A DNA stretch of 64,000 bases from an uncultured Kushneria sp. (GCF_947497025.1 NZ_CANMFC010000004.1:310001-374000), one strand, 5' to 3'. Counted from the first letter of the stretch, positions 8,578 to 17,735 are shown. Numbers and translations are program-made. Notes: generated from the letters alone by a model not told the origin.

Positions 8578-8904
8578 TCAGACGCCGAGCCTTCGATGTG
8601 GCCACAGCAGCATTGGCACCGCCATGGGTGTTTCTGTGATAGACACGCCCGGTGTCACCGCCTCGCGGTTTTCGTACCAGTGCCCGACCAGCAGCAGCAT
8701 GGCCGTCGTGATGTCGTCATCCAGTAGCAGGGCTTTCGGGTCATCGAAATAACCCGCTTGCTGGTCCGTGGCGTACAGAGTGCGATCGGTATAGTTCTCA
8801 ACGTGACGCTTGGCGGCACCTGCATAGATGTCGAGCAGGTCGTTGTCGTCGTCGAAGTCTGTCTCGAGCCGCAGATGCTGTTTCATGGTTTCAAGGTCGA
8901 GCAT
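8578..8904 (-). CDS. Head-tail connector protein (gp6-like, DNA packaging family)
   Basis: 108 residues (MLDLETMKQHLRLETDFDDD...). The N-terminal motif LEtmKqHLRLe-DdDndLLdiYa...A...ve is the recognised signature of the HK97 gp6-like connector (PF05135 type). It binds beneath the portal. It is followed by an accessory gene and the head closure gene. Confidence 0.9.
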   Translation of the reverse strand: MLDLETMKQHLRLETDFDDDNDLLDIYAGAAKRHVENYTDRTLYATDQQAGYFDDPKALLLDDDITTAMLLLVGHWYENREAVTPGVSITETPMAVPMLLWPHRRLGV

Positions 8905-8923
8905 TGCGACTCCCGGAAATGAG

Positions 8924-8947
8924 AGAGCCGCCCGGGTAGGCGGCTCT
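8924..8947 (-). terminator. Hairpin between the SAP-like gene and the connector gene
   Basis: AGAGCCGCC (8924-8932) pairs with GGCGGCTCT (8939-8947) across a six-base loop. There is no clear T run, so it may attenuate or protect mRNA rather than terminate fully. Confidence 0.4.
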
Positions 8948-8967
8948 GATGGTGGTGCGGGCCGGTG

Positions 8968-9369
8968 TTATTCGCCGGCCTTCTGCTTTTCTTCAATGGC
9001 CGCGGCCAGCGCTTCGGGCTCAAGCTCGGCGGCGTTCTCGATTTCGAGCGACTCCGCCAGCTTCAGCTGCTCGTCACGCTGCGCCTGCTCGCCCTGCTTT
9101 GCCTTGATGGCTTTCTCGAGATCGGCCTTTTTCATCTTCGGCGCATCTTCAATGCCCAGGGCTTGTGCCTCGGAACGCAGATCATCGATTGTCGGGGCCT
9201 TGCTGCCGCCGGTTTTCGTTTCGGGCTCTACCGGTTTGACCTCGTATTGAGAAGCCAGCCCCAGCCGGATCAGGTCTTTGGCGCGATCAGTTTCAACATC
9301 CTTCAATCGTTGACCTGCCCTTACCAGACCTTCCTTGCCGTTAAACGTTTTGAGTGCTGTCAGATCCAT
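8968..9369 (-). CDS. Hypothetical phage structural accessory protein, SAP/HeH-like C-terminus
   Basis: 133 residues. The N-terminus (MDLTALKTFNGKEGLVRAGQ) resembles short domains found next to capsid genes. The second half contains two helix-extended-loop-helix like units (TIDDLRSEAQALGIEDAPKM and QLKLAESLEIENAAELEPEA), each resembling SAP/Rho-N modules. It follows the major capsid gene. Function unknown; DNA or capsid association is a guess from the fold resemblance. Confidence 0.55.
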   Translation of the reverse strand: MDLTALKTFNGKEGLVRAGQRLKDVETDRAKDLIRLGLASQYEVKPVEPETKTGGSKAPTIDDLRSEAQALGIEDAPKMKKADLEKAIKAKQGEQAQRDEQLKLAESLEIENAAELEPEALAAAIEEKQKAGE

Positions 9370-9376
9370 CAGCGAT

Positions 9377-9398
9377 CAGGGCGCGTCTCCGCGCCCTG
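9377..9398 (-). terminator. Hairpin downstream of the capsid gene
   Basis: CAGGGCGCG (9377-9385) pairs perfectly with CGCGCCCTG (9390-9398) over a 4-base loop, directly after the capsid stop codon. No T run follows, so it may stabilise the capsid mRNA end or reduce read-through. Confidence 0.4.
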
Positions 9399-9431
9399 CT
9401 CCATGGTTAAGTGCTGCGATATGGTGGCCTA

Positions 9432-10688
9432 TCAGGCACCAGCGCTTGTGTCGGGGAAAGAGCCGACCACGAACGACTCGGGGCGGTAGACGCACATCGC
9501 CAGGCGCTCCTCGGCGCGCACCGTCACCATGTTGCGCACGAAGTTGTCACGATCTTCAGTGGACACTTCGACAGTGGTGGTTTCGCGATCAAAGATCTGC
9601 GCTGCCATATTGAAAGCACCGACCATCATTTGCCCTTCGGGCATGGCCGTGGTTTCAACCACCGGAAGGCCCCACAGTCGCGGCTGGGTCTGGGCTGTCG
9701 GATTGGCGAAAACGTAAGCGTTATCGTCAGTCTTGGTCAGCTCGATACGCTCCCAGTCAGTCGGGTGCAGCACGATACCGCTGGCGCGATACTCAGCCAG
9801 GCGCACCTGCAGGATTGCGTGACGGATAGCATCGATACGCGTATCGCCAGCCTTGTTGAGGCCAGTGTTGTAGCTCGTGGCCTGCGGGATAAGACCGAGG
9901 ATGTTCTGACCGGTGCCGTCACCCAGCAGCAGCTGCTCTTCTTCGACGTAGGTCAGGCCGTAGCGCAGACGCCCGTCGATGTAGCTGGCCAGCTGCGGGG
10001 CATCATCCAGAATCTGCTTGGTCGCCGGAATCCAGTGCGCGATCGTGCGAACGTTGGCCGTGGCCAGTTCGAACGCCATGTCGGACTGGGCCTTGAGCTC
10101 ACCTTCAACCTGCGGCGCAGCATTGTTGGTGAAGCCGGTTTCGCGCACATACTCGATGGCGTTGGAGGTGGTGCGCCCCGGCATGATCAGATCGCGGATG
10201 GTCGCAACACGATCAGGCTGGGCCACAATGCCAGGCAGGCGCTCAGTGACCACCATGTCGGCCGCAGAGTCCGGAGCACTGGTGATTGCCTTGACGTCGA
10301 TGCGGCCAGTACGGCCGACACGACCTTCTGCCATTGATTTGAAAGAATCAGTCTCAACGACCGAGTGGCCCCAGGTCTTGGTCCTGGCTTCCGGCTTTCC
10401 GCGGCGCGCGCCCTTCTGCTCAAGCGCCGTCAGGCGCTCCTGCATCTCGCTACCGGACTTGGCCAGCAGCTCCAGCGCGCCCTTGGTGTCGTCGGCAATT
10501 TTGCCGGTTTCCTTGATTTCTTTCTGAGCGTTTTCGCAGAAGGTTTTAATCTCCTGATCACGCTGGTTAAGCGCATCGATCAGGCCTTTCATTTCAAGGT
10601 TGTCCTGATTGTTGTCGTCGCCGTTATCACCGCCACCGCTCTTGCGGTTCAGGGAACGACCGTGCGGGAATTTTTGATGCATGCCCAT
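9432..10688 (-). CDS. Major capsid protein, HK97 family
   Basis: 418 residues. An N-terminal scaffold-like delta region with coiled-coil character (about residues 33-95: KGLIDALNQRDQEIKTFCEN...) precedes the HK97-fold shell domain (e.g. TNNAAPQVEGELKAQSDMAF, VEEEQLLLGDGTGQNILGLI, WERIELTKTDDNAYVF). The delta domain is expected to be removed by the adjacent protease, probably near residues 95-115; the exact cut is not visible. It lies directly after the protease gene, the canonical order. Confidence 0.95.
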   Translation of the reverse strand: MGMHQKFPHGRSLNRKSGGGDNGDDNNQDNLEMKGLIDALNQRDQEIKTFCENAQKEIKETGKIADDTKGALELLAKSGSEMQERLTALEQKGARRGKPEARTKTWGHSVVETDSFKSMAEGRVGRTGRIDVKAITSAPDSAADMVVTERLPGIVAQPDRVATIRDLIMPGRTTSNAIEYVRETGFTNNAAPQVEGELKAQSDMAFELATANVRTIAHWIPATKQILDDAPQLASYIDGRLRYGLTYVEEEQLLLGDGTGQNILGLIPQATSYNTGLNKAGDTRIDAIRHAILQVRLAEYRASGIVLHPTDWERIELTKTDDNAYVFANPTAQTQPRLWGLPVVETTAMPEGQMMVGAFNMAAQIFDRETTTVEVSTEDRDNFVRNMVTVRAEERLAMCVYRPESFVVGSFPDTSAGA

Positions 10689-10693
10689 GAGCT

Positions 10694-11398
10694 TTATTCC
10701 TTAAATTTCGGGAGTGAGAAGCCAGAGAGCGCTGCCTGCAGCGCCTTCAGGTCTTCGGGATTGGATTGCTTCGCCTCGCCCGCGGACTCACTCCGGAGCA
10801 GATGGGACAGGCCACGGTTGGCGATCACCGCAGACTGCGACTTCGAGAAGCCTGCCTCACGCAGGAACCGCTCGAAGTCAGGAAGGGATGGCAGGTCACC
10901 ATGAGCGATGGCGAACTTGACCGCCTCGATGCGTGCTTCATCGTTGGCCGGGAACGTGACCAGTGAGATCTCCATCAGGTCCAGCTCTTTGAGCCGGCGC
11001 ACCCGGTCGACCTCGTCAAAGGTGTCATCCATCACGTAGTAGCCGATCGATAAACCGGACACCGCCTCGGCCTTCATCAAGGCGTGAGCCTCACCGGCCT
11101 GGCGCACCGTGTCCTTGAGTAGACGGCCTTCGACGTAAAGGCCGCGCTCATCTTCGACCAGCTTGTCGTAAACGCCGATCGGCTCGCCCTGCCGGTGCTG
11201 CCACAACACGGGCACCTTGCGGCCGGTGGCCTTGATGCGCTCGAGAGACTTTGCGAAAGCGCCCGGCATGACCACTTCGCCGTAGCTGTCGGCATTGCCG
11301 AATACGCTGCCGTAGCCACTAAAAAAGCCGTCATCGTTGACGGCTTTGATAGAGAGCTCGAAGTCTCGAACCTTGAGCGATGCTTTTTTACGGTTCAC
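10694..11398 (-). CDS. HK97-family prohead protease
   Basis: 234 residues. Matches the U35 family: GFFSGYGSVFGNADSYGEVV near the N-terminus, the catalytic His in VLWQHRQGEPIGVY, and the catalytic Ser in AVSGLSIGYYV. It matures the capsid by removing delta domains and then itself. It overlaps the portal gene by 11 bases and precedes the capsid gene by 5 bases, which suggests translational coupling. Confidence 0.95.
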   Translation of the reverse strand: MNRKKASLKVRDFELSIKAVNDDGFFSGYGSVFGNADSYGEVVMPGAFAKSLERIKATGRKVPVLWQHRQGEPIGVYDKLVEDERGLYVEGRLLKDTVRQAGEAHALMKAEAVSGLSIGYYVMDDTFDEVDRVRRLKELDLMEISLVTFPANDEARIEAVKFAIAHGDLPSLPDFERFLREAGFSKSQSAVIANRGLSHLLRSESAGEAKQSNPEDLKALQAALSGFSLPKFKE

Positions 11399-12662
11399 GT
11401 GGCGGCTCCTCTTCTTTTAGCCACGCACGCAGCGCAGCCTTTGCCTGCTGGTCGTCAGTGTTCTGACCCAGCGCGGAAAGATTGATCATGTTGGATTGGA
11501 CGGTCAGGGTGTCGCCGCCAGGCTGAGGCGGCAGATTTTCCCGCGCCCTGATCTCGTTGCGGGTATTGATGCCGTTCTGAGCCATCTGGCTGTAAAGCGC
11601 GGCACGTCCCGCACTGTCAGCACGCAGCAGGCCTTCAAGATTGAACTCGGCAAAGTAGCGCTTGCGCTCGGCCGGCGTCAGCAGCTGACGCTTAACCGCC
11701 TGCTCGATGCGCGTCAGATACGGTCGCAGCGAGTAGGTCAGAAACGCGATGTTCTGCTGCTCAAGGCCGGTGCCCCACGTCGTGCTTTTCTCGGTGTGAC
11801 CAATCATCCAAGGCGGCACGCGGAACCAGCGGCAGATCTCCTCGATGTTGAAGGCGCGCGTCTGAAGCATCTGCGCGTCTTCGGGCTTCATCGTCAGTGG
11901 CTGGTAGGTGAAGCCGCCCTCAAGAAGCAGGGTCTTTCCGGCGTTATTCGAACCGGTGAATTCCTGAAGGCTTTGCCTGAAGGTGTCGCGTTGTTCTTTG
12001 GTGAGCTGTTTTTCTGACTGAACAAACCCGGAGCTTTGCATGCCGTTGGCGAACATCTTGCCGGCGGTTTCTTCAGTGGCCAGCGCCACGCTGATCGAGT
12101 TGCGCGCCACACCAATGACCGAAAGGCCCACCCGACCATTCACGCCAAAGCCCTTGACGTGAAAGACTTCGCTTTCGCCCAGCTCTTCGCGGCCATCCGG
12201 CCCGTTATAGACAAACAGCAGGTCACCATCTTCGTCGTACTCGGGATCATTCATGTGCTCGGGCCAGAGCGGCTCAAGCGACACGATGGTGCCAGCACCG
12301 TTGCGCGTTATCCGTGAGTAGTGATTTCCCCACATTGCGACGTGGCAGACGACCAGCTCCCAGTATTCGACAGCCGTCAGGTCGGCGTGTGGCTGATCAT
12401 GAAGCAGCGTATAGAGGGTGTGATCGGATACGGCTGACTTGCCGCCGCGCGGATCGCGTTCATAAAGCCCCAGCGGCAAGGTGGATACGGTTTCTGACAG
12501 TAGCCGAACGCACGACCACACCGCTGATAGCTGCAGCATGGTTTGTGCGGTGACGCTCTTTCCTGCAATTGAATCGCCGCCGTAGTAGGACCGCCAAAAG
12601 CCGCCATCGGTCAGGCGCAGCGTTTTGCCGATCCACTGGCGCGTGGCTGTAAGCAGTCCCAT
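11388..12662 (-). CDS. Phage portal protein, HK97 family
   Basis: 424 residues. Typical features: VTAQTMLQLSAVWSCVRLLS near the N-terminus, YWELVVCHVAMWGNHYSRI, and the conserved block EEICRWFRVPPWMIGHTEKS followed by EQQNIAFLTYSLRPYLTRIE. It forms the ring through which DNA enters and leaves. The start ATG overlaps the large terminase stop (TAATG). Confidence 0.95.
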   Translation of the reverse strand: MGLLTATRQWIGKTLRLTDGGFWRSYYGGDSIAGKSVTAQTMLQLSAVWSCVRLLSETVSTLPLGLYERDPRGGKSAVSDHTLYTLLHDQPHADLTAVEYWELVVCHVAMWGNHYSRITRNGAGTIVSLEPLWPEHMNDPEYDEDGDLLFVYNGPDGREELGESEVFHVKGFGVNGRVGLSVIGVARNSISVALATEETAGKMFANGMQSSGFVQSEKQLTKEQRDTFRQSLQEFTGSNNAGKTLLLEGGFTYQPLTMKPEDAQMLQTRAFNIEEICRWFRVPPWMIGHTEKSTTWGTGLEQQNIAFLTYSLRPYLTRIEQAVKRQLLTPAERKRYFAEFNLEGLLRADSAGRAALYSQMAQNGINTRNEIRARENLPPQPGGDTLTVQSNMINLSALGQNTDDQQAKAALRAWLKEEEPPREP

Positions 12663-14386
12663 TAAACGATCACCATGTTGTTAATGAAGTCGTCGAGGTC
12701 TTCGACGGGTTCGCGGTCATTCGCCATGGCGCGGCCTACTGCCATGATCTGCGCCACGGCACCATCGATTTTGTTGTGAGCGCCCTGCTTGATGGGGCGC
12801 ACGATGTCGTCGTTACCAGCGAGGTGCTTTCCGATCACGTTGCTGACACACCAGGTCATGATCGGGTTGCCGTCGTGATGGAATCGACCGGCGACGATGG
12901 CCGCTTCCAATTCCTTCATTGGGTCCGACATGTTGGTGAAATTCTGCGTGATCGAGATGGGCGACAAGCCTTCGTCCGCCAGCTGGTGCGACAGGTTGGC
13001 AGCGCCATGGGGGTCGATCGGGGATTCAAGCGCTGGCGTTTCGGCGTTGGCCTCTTTCGCCGCCTCGAGGATCTCGCGGTAATCGACCTCGCTGCCCTCC
13101 GTCGCATCCAGATACCCGGCGTTAATCCAGCCCTGAAATCTCTCGGCCGTGCGGCGGTCGTCATTGTCAAAGGCGGTGTCTTCCGGCACCCAGAAGCGAG
13201 GAGCAATGCTGTAGTAGTGCCGCTTACCGTCGATCTCGCGCCAGAACAAGCGCGCCATGCTGTTCATGTCCAACTTGCGGGCAAGGTCGAAGGCGAGGAT
13301 GCAGTTTTCGCCGGCGAACTGATCCAGCGTCAGCGTTTTGTCTTCGCAGGCCTTCCAGGCTTCCATGTTGAAGAAGCCTTCCTTTGCGGTAACCCACACG
13401 CCCAGATGCTTGGTCTTGAACCGATTCGTGAAGCGAGCCCGGTTGATGGCCTTCTGCTGTTGGGCCTTGAGGTACTCGACAGAGACCGAAACACCCGCAT
13501 TCGGATTGGCCTTGATCAACGCCTCTTCAGTGGTCCAGTCGTCGCCGGTGTCGATCGTATGGATGATGCCGAACAGCTCATCGTCCTGGGTCACGCCGTC
13601 GAGCATCTCCACCACGCGATCGCGCATGTCGTAGCAGGGCCCGTCGAGGTTATAACCGGCTGTTGTGATGACCCACATCAGCGGCTGGGTGCGGGCCCCC
13701 ATGCCGGTGCTGAGCGTGTCGTATAGATTCGAATCGTCGTGCTCGTGGTATTCGTCAACGATGCCCCCGTGTGGGCTGGAGCCGTCGCCCGGGTCACCGA
13801 TGACAGGCTCGAACACGGAACCATCAGGCCTGATCATCTTCTTGGCCCAGACATCGATGGTGAAGTGCTTGCGCAGGTCTGGCAGCTTCTTCGCCATCTG
13901 CATGGCAGGCTTGAACACCTCCCATGCCTGCTTTTCGGTACTGGCACCGCAGTAAACCTCTGCGCCGTATTCGTTGTCAGCGCAGAACAGATACAGCGCG
14001 GTACCGGCGGCCAGAATCGACTTGCCGTTCTTGCGTGGCACCTCGACATACACTTCACGAAAGCGGCGCTTCTTGTCTTTCTTCCGGACCCAGCCGAACG
14101 ACACGGCGTAGATGAACAGCTGCCATGGCTCGAGCTTTATTCTTGCCTTGGCGCCCTGGGCTCGCGCCCACTCGCCTTTCGTGTGCGGCAGCAGCTGGAT
14201 GAAGTTGCATACCCGCTCGGCGGCATCTCGGTCAAACCGGTACGGATAGGCCGCGGCCTTGCTGCGCTTAACATCGTCAAGATGGCGCTGGCAGGCATTG
14301 ATAACGTGCTGGCAGGCGAGGATCTTTCCGGCGACAACATCCCGGGCATACTGCTGGGCTGCATTGATGTTGGGATATGCAGCCAT
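12662..14386 (-). CDS. Terminase large subunit
   Basis: 574 residues, the ATPase-nuclease DNA packaging motor. Walker A-like VPRKNGKS at about residues 116-123, Walker [11 protein letters not shown] with the acidic pair near 211-212, and a nuclease-domain Asp in [15 protein letters not shown] near residue 370. The family (HK97/P27-partnered) fits the P27-like small subunit just upstream. Complete and intact. Confidence 0.95.
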   Translation of the reverse strand: MAAYPNINAAQQYARDVVAGKILACQHVINACQRHLDDVKRSKAAAYPYRFDRDAAERVCNFIQLLPHTKGEWARAQGAKARIKLEPWQLFIYAVSFGWVRKKDKKRRFREVYVEVPRKNGKSILAAGTALYLFCADNEYGAEVYCGASTEKQAWEVFKPAMQMAKKLPDLRKHFTIDVWAKKMIRPDGSVFEPVIGDPGDGSSPHGGIVDEYHEHDDSNLYDTLSTGMGARTQPLMWVITTAGYNLDGPCYDMRDRVVEMLDGVTQDDELFGIIHTIDTGDDWTTEEALIKANPNAGVSVSVEYLKAQQQKAINRARFTNRFKTKHLGVWVTAKEGFFNMEAWKACEDKTLTLDQFAGENCILAFDLARKLDMNSMARLFWREIDGKRHYYSIAPRFWVPEDTAFDNDDRRTAERFQGWINAGYLDATEGSEVDYREILEAAKEANAETPALESPIDPHGAANLSHQLADEGLSPISITQNFTNMSDPMKELEAAIVAGRFHHDGNPIMTWCVSNVIGKHLAGNDDIVRPIKQGAHNKIDGAVAQIMAVGRAMANDREPVEDLDDFINNMVIV

Positions 14387-14389
14387 AGG

Positions 14390-14836
14390 TCAGAATCCTG
14401 CGAATGCGTTGCCCTCTTCGCCGTCCCCGCCTTTGGCGGCGCCGTTCAGGCGCATGCGTGTGAGAGGATCGAGCCCGAGCAGAGAGCCCAAGCGCGAAAG
14501 CTGGGAAACTGCTTTATCTCGAGCGTTGACGACCGGGTGCATTTTCTCGCTGCCGTCAGCCGTGGGAATCGTCAGACCTTCCTTGGCGATGCGCACTTCG
14601 GCGTCGAGCATCAACTGCCAGCTATTGCAGTAGGCCTGCAGCAGCAGCGCGTCTTCGATCTCGAATGTGCCGCGATCAATCAGCACTTTTGATTGCTGCT
14701 TCCAGGCTCGGATGGCGTGATCGCCCATCAATTCATCGGGCGGGTTGATTCGGGTGATGGAGCTTTTCTGCTGGCCGGTGGTTTTCGGTTTGCGGCCACC
14801 GCCGGAAGCGCGGACCGGGGCATTGTTGTTCGCCAT
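14390..14836 (-). CDS. Terminase small subunit, P27 family
   Basis: 148 residues (MANNNAPVRASGGGRKPKTT...). The basic Pro/Gly-rich start and the helical core (KEGLTIPTADGSEKMHPVVN, SQLSRLGSLLGLDPLTRMRL) match the P27 family. It recognises the packaging start site. It lies 4 bases upstream of the large subunit and about 150 bases after the HNH gene. Confidence 0.9.
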   Translation of the reverse strand: MANNNAPVRASGGGRKPKTTGQQKSSITRINPPDELMGDHAIRAWKQQSKVLIDRGTFEIEDALLLQAYCNSWQLMLDAEVRIAKEGLTIPTADGSEKMHPVVNARDKAVSQLSRLGSLLGLDPLTRMRLNGAAKGGDGEEGNAFAGF

Positions 14837-14983
14837 GGCGCGCTCCAGGAAAAAGTTCGTTATTTCTCGTGCGTAAAAATATGACTGAGGTGGCGGTGTC
14901 CGAGTTCGATAGCCACAGACTTTTGACCCGCCCCCTCCCTCCGGTGGCCTCGCTCACCGTTTCGGTGCATTTCCGGCCTCGAA
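14837..14983. other. Probable cos/packaging region between HNH and terminase genes
   Basis: Non-coding 147 bases between the HNH endonuclease and small terminase genes, including GC-rich stretches (around 14930-14945). In P27/HK97-type cos phages the cohesive site lies near this HNH-terS junction. No specific cos sequence can be identified by eye; this is inference from position. Confidence 0.35.
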
Positions 14984-15340
14984 TCAGGATTTCGCGCGGG
15001 CTGACTCCGCCTGCGTCTTTGCCTGATGGCATGAACGGCATACGCTAACCAGATTGAACATGCTGTCGGTTCCGCCCTCTGAAACAGGCTTGATGTGGTC
15101 AACCTCAGTGGCAGGTGTTGCGCGCCCATTGATCTGACAGGGCTGGCACAAATACCGATCACGCTGCAGAACTGCTTCACGCTTGCGCCGCCACGGCCGG
15201 CCACCTCGGCCGCTCTTGCCTTTGCGGCGCTCGTTCCATCCAACAGCCATGTGCTCATGCTCGGGGCAGTAGCCGTGCCGTTCAGTGGTCTTGCCATTGC
15301 AGCCAGCAGCACGACAGGGGCGCGGGACTTTACTTGGCAT
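14984..15340 (-). CDS. Phage HNH endonuclease (packaging-associated)
   Basis: 118 residues from ATG 15340 (MPSKVPRPCRAAGCNGKTTE). A longer frame extends to 15541 but overlaps the upstream gene, so the inner start is chosen. An N-terminal Cys/His cluster (CRAAGC...YCPEHEH) and the HNH core with zinc Cys pairs (CQPC...EVDHIKPVSEGG...NLVSVCRSCHQ) are visible. HNH proteins adjacent to P27-type terminases assist cos cleavage in HK97-like phages. Confidence 0.85.
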   Translation of the reverse strand: MPSKVPRPCRAAGCNGKTTERHGYCPEHEHMAVGWNERRKGKSGRGGRPWRRKREAVLQRDRYLCQPCQINGRATPATEVDHIKPVSEGGTDSMFNLVSVCRSCHQAKTQAESARAKS

Positions 15341-15581
15341 CACCGATCTCCCCGCGCAGCTGGATGCCAAACATCGGCTCACGACCTGACACATGGCAGG
15401 CCAGCATGTAGAGCGGCGCCACGACCTTCTCAGCCGCGGCGAATACTGGATGCTTGAACTCAAGTAACGGCGCATCGGACAGCAGGTCACCGGCATAGCA
15501 CGGCAACAGACCGTACAGCAGCGCATTGTGTGTGAGGCCATGGCGACGGGCTTCTCGCTTACTCATCCATCCCAGCATCAC
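15330..15581 (-). CDS. Hypothetical phage protein
   Basis: 83 residues (MMLGWMSKREARRHGLTHNA...). The Ser-Lys-Arg-Glu-Ala-Arg start and the aromatic middle are not tied to any family I know. It overlaps the neighbouring genes at both ends (holin-like upstream by 4 bases, HNH downstream by 11), so it is part of the lysis-to-packaging transcript. Confidence 0.6.
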   Translation of the reverse strand: MMLGWMSKREARRHGLTHNALLYGLLPCYAGDLLSDAPLLEFKHPVFAAAEKVVAPLYMLACHVSGREPMFGIQLRGEIGDAK

Positions 15582-16051
15582 TGAACCCTCGCATCGATCT
15601 CATTGGCCAGCCTGCCGGTCTTGGCCTGCTCTTTCGCCACCTGCCCCTGCTGCCACGTGGCCAGCCCGCGCTCAGCGGTCTGGCCCGCAATGTACCCACC
15701 GACACCCAACGTCATGAGATCCCACAGCGACTGAGGCAGCGGCAGGGTCAGACCCACACCGAACATGGCACCCAGATACGGCGCCACCAGATAGTTGTTC
15801 GCCACTATGGCGACAATGACAAGCATCAGGATCGGGCGCCAATTGCGCTGCAACCATGACTCGCCACCGGCCTCGGCCAGCACCACCTGCATGCGCGCAT
15901 CAAGTTCCTTGCTTCGAGCGTCAACCAATTGAGACTGAAGCTGGCGCTTGATCTCGTTGGCCTTGTCCTTGTCCTCAACCACCTGATCAACGACACCGAA
16001 CAGCGGGTCGATGATGGCGCCGATCGCCTTGGTCACGATGCTCATCATCAC
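15578..16051 (-). CDS. 3TM-type phage holin (GTA holin family)
   Basis: 157 residues. The pattern of an amphipathic N-terminal helix, then GESWLQRNWRPILMLVIVAI and a second hydrophobic segment (LWDLMTLGVGGYIAGQT) is characteristic of the 3TM/GTA holin family. It is expected to form inner-membrane lesions that release the endolysin. It overlaps the spanin-like gene by 4 bases. Confidence 0.8.
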   Translation of the reverse strand: MMMSIVTKAIGAIIDPLFGVVDQVVEDKDKANEIKRQLQSQLVDARSKELDARMQVVLAEAGGESWLQRNWRPILMLVIVAIVANNYLVAPYLGAMFGVGLTLPLPQSLWDLMTLGVGGYIAGQTAERGLATWQQGQVAKEQAKTGRLANEIDARVQ

Positions 16052-16482
16052 TCCTTGTCCAGCTTGTGGCAGGCCAGCTGCTGGGACGTTATCCGGTAAC
16101 CGTTATCACGCAGGATCGACTCAAGTCGGCATCCCTCATGACGCCAGGCATATGCCGCGCCCTTCCAGCTGCGCTGCTGACCCTTGGCGCTCTCAAGCTG
16201 ACTGGATAGGCTTTGACCCTTCGCCTCCATCTCGCCGGCCTTGGCCGCTTCGTACTGACGCCCCTGCATTACGATAGCCACGGCGGCCGATGCGCCAGCC
16301 GCCATGTTCGCCAGACGATCAGCATTCTTTTCGAGCCGTTTAATTTCAGCGTCATGACTGGTCGACTCGGCTTCACGCTCTTTGCGCTCGTCGGCCCAAC
16401 CGGCGAACGCTACCGAAGAAGCGACCAACAGCAGCGCGATGACCCACAGCGGGATGCGGTAACACCTGACGAGTCGTTTCAT
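16048..16482 (-). CDS. Rz-like inner-membrane spanin
   Basis: 144 residues with one N-terminal transmembrane helix (IPLWVIALLLVASSVAFAGW) followed by a long periplasmic helical region rich in Glu/Lys/Ala, the plan of Rz/LysB i-spanins (DUF2514-like). It sits between holin-like genes in the lysis cassette. I looked for an Rz1 lipoprotein in the other frames and found no candidate with a lipobox, so its partner is missing or diverged. Confidence 0.65.
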   Translation of the reverse strand: MKRLVRCYRIPLWVIALLLVASSVAFAGWADERKEREAESTSHDAEIKRLEKNADRLANMAAGASAAVAIVMQGRQYEAAKAGEMEAKGQSLSSQLESAKGQQRSWKGAAYAWRHEGCRLESILRDNGYRITSQQLACHKLDKE

Positions 16483-16823
16483 TTGCGCGGCCTGCCCTTT
16501 ATCGCGTTGACGATTGCCCGAGCGACCGTGTTTACGTCCAGGCTCTGAACTCTATCCTGCATGACATGCACGCCCATCAGCGCCATGCCCGCACCGACAC
16601 CAGACGCGCCCTCAACAGGCAGCTGATACGCACCATCGAATGGCACGCCTGTTGCCCAAATGATCAGCTTGATCGTACAGAAAGCGACGACGGCACATGC
16701 CAACGCCGTGTTCCGGTTCCCCATGAGCCATGACAGAGCAAATGCCGGCACAGCGGCAGCGATGCGAGGATCAGAAAACGGGATGGTAAGCAGCGACCAC
16801 AGCTGTGCCAGTAGCTCTTGCAT
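16479..16823 (-). CDS. Small membrane protein, holin-like
   Basis: 114 residues with hydrophobic segments near residues 20-35 and 40-58 (ALACAVVAFCTIKLIIWATG) and a weaker one near 75-88. C-terminus basic (AIVNAIKGRPRK). Located in the lysis cassette with 4-base overlap to the spanin gene. A holin or antiholin role is inferred from location and membrane topology only. Confidence 0.6.
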   Translation of the reverse strand: MQELLAQLWSLLTIPFSDPRIAAAVPAFALSWLMGNRNTALACAVVAFCTIKLIIWATGVPFDGAYQLPVEGASGVGAGMALMGVHVMQDRVQSLDVNTVARAIVNAIKGRPRK

Positions 16824-16832
16824 GAGCGACTC

Positions 16833-17150
16833 CTATGATTTCGAGCCGCTGTGATCCTTTAGAGCCACATATGCGATGAGGACAACGATCTGGTAAAGGG
16901 TTTGGACCGCCATGCCGCCCGCAGCCCGGTAGCCCTCGGCAACGACCTCGGTCACAGTGCCGAGACGCCAGGCAACCATGCCGCACGACACGGCAGCGAT
17001 CATCAACCAGATCATTGAGCGAATCCATTCGCCGCGGTGCTGGCGGCTATACCTGACAGGCCCATGACGCTTGTACTGCCTGCCATATAGAGCAGCGCTT
17101 ATAGCGGCCAACGGGATCTGCAGCAAAACGAAGATAGTGTCGATCGTCAT
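16833..17150 (-). CDS. Small membrane protein, putative holin
   Basis: 105 residues with three hydrophobic segments (IFVLLQIPLAAISAALYG; MIWLMIAAVSCGMVAW; TLYQIVVLIAYVALK) separated by basic loops. It overlaps the endolysin stop by 4 bases, the usual place for a holin. Which of the three small membrane proteins here is the true pore former cannot be told from sequence. Confidence 0.65.
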   Translation of the reverse strand: MTIDTIFVLLQIPLAAISAALYGRQYKRHGPVRYSRQHRGEWIRSMIWLMIAAVSCGMVAWRLGTVTEVVAEGYRAAGGMAVQTLYQIVVLIAYVALKDHSGSKS

Positions 17151-17662
17151 GAGAGTTCCTTCTCATACGGCCGGCAGTTTGAATCACCGCACAGCACGAG
17201 CTCATCCAGCCAGCTCGACGGGGCCTTGGCCTGAACCGGGGCCAGGAATAGATCACGCTCGGCCGCTCGACGCTTCACCAGACCGTTGAGCTTTACGCCT
17301 CCCGCATACACCCAGCGCGGGAATTGATCAGCAGCCCCCTGATAGTCACCGGCATTGAGCAGGCGTAGCAGAGTTGACGACTTGACCGCGGCATTGCCGA
17401 CGTTAAAGCAGAGCGACACCAGCGCATCGAACTGATTCTGATTGATCTCAACGCTCACCATGCGATCGACAGCAGCCTCAAAGCGCTTGAGATCCGTCTG
17501 CAACAGCGACTCGGCACGAGCGCGACTGATCACGTCACCCATCTGAACATTGAGCGTGTGGCCGTATCCGATGGTCGGAACGCCAACACTGTCTCGATAC
17601 GCTTCAAGCTCCAGCCCTTCAGCCGCCTTGATGAGGTCAAGACCGTTATGACTTGTCCTCAT
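17147..17662 (-). CDS. Endolysin, GH24 lysozyme (T4/P21 type)
   Basis: 171 residues. The start ATG at 17662 has GGAGG five bases upstream; an upstream extension to 17698 lacks such a signal. The catalytic triad is intact: Glu15, Asp24 and Thr30 in AAEGLELEAYRDSVGVPTIG, spaced E-8-D-5-T. There is no clear signal-arrest helix, so release probably needs a holin. First gene after the late promoter and leader terminator. Confidence 0.92.
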   Translation of the reverse strand: MRTSHNGLDLIKAAEGLELEAYRDSVGVPTIGYGHTLNVQMGDVISRARAESLLQTDLKRFEAAVDRMVSVEINQNQFDALVSLCFNVGNAAVKSSTLLRLLNAGDYQGAADQFPRWVYAGGVKLNGLVKRRAAERDLFLAPVQAKAPSSWLDELVLCGDSNCRPYEKELS

Positions 17663-17698
17663 GACAGCCTCCGTTCGATTTCTGGCAAGCGAGCACAT

Positions 17699-17722
17699 AA
17701 AAGGCCCGCCGATCGGCGAGCC
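17699..17722 (-). terminator. tR'-like terminator in the late leader
   Basis: On the minus strand GGCTCGCC pairs with GGCGGGCC (17703-17722, one G-U pair, GATC loop) and is followed by TTTT. It lies between the candidate late promoter and the endolysin gene. A second hairpin (17736-17762) precedes it. Confidence 0.7.
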
Positions 17723-17735
17723 TCAGAAATAGGCG

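Noticed and set aside
12776-14692. Long plus-strand ORFs (316 and 317 codons) opposite the terminase
   Set aside because: They are antisense shadows of GC-rich genes; the terminase frame carries all motifs.
16048-16482. Embedded Rz1 lipoprotein
   Set aside because: The alternative frame at the 3' end gives only a short peptide with no lipobox.
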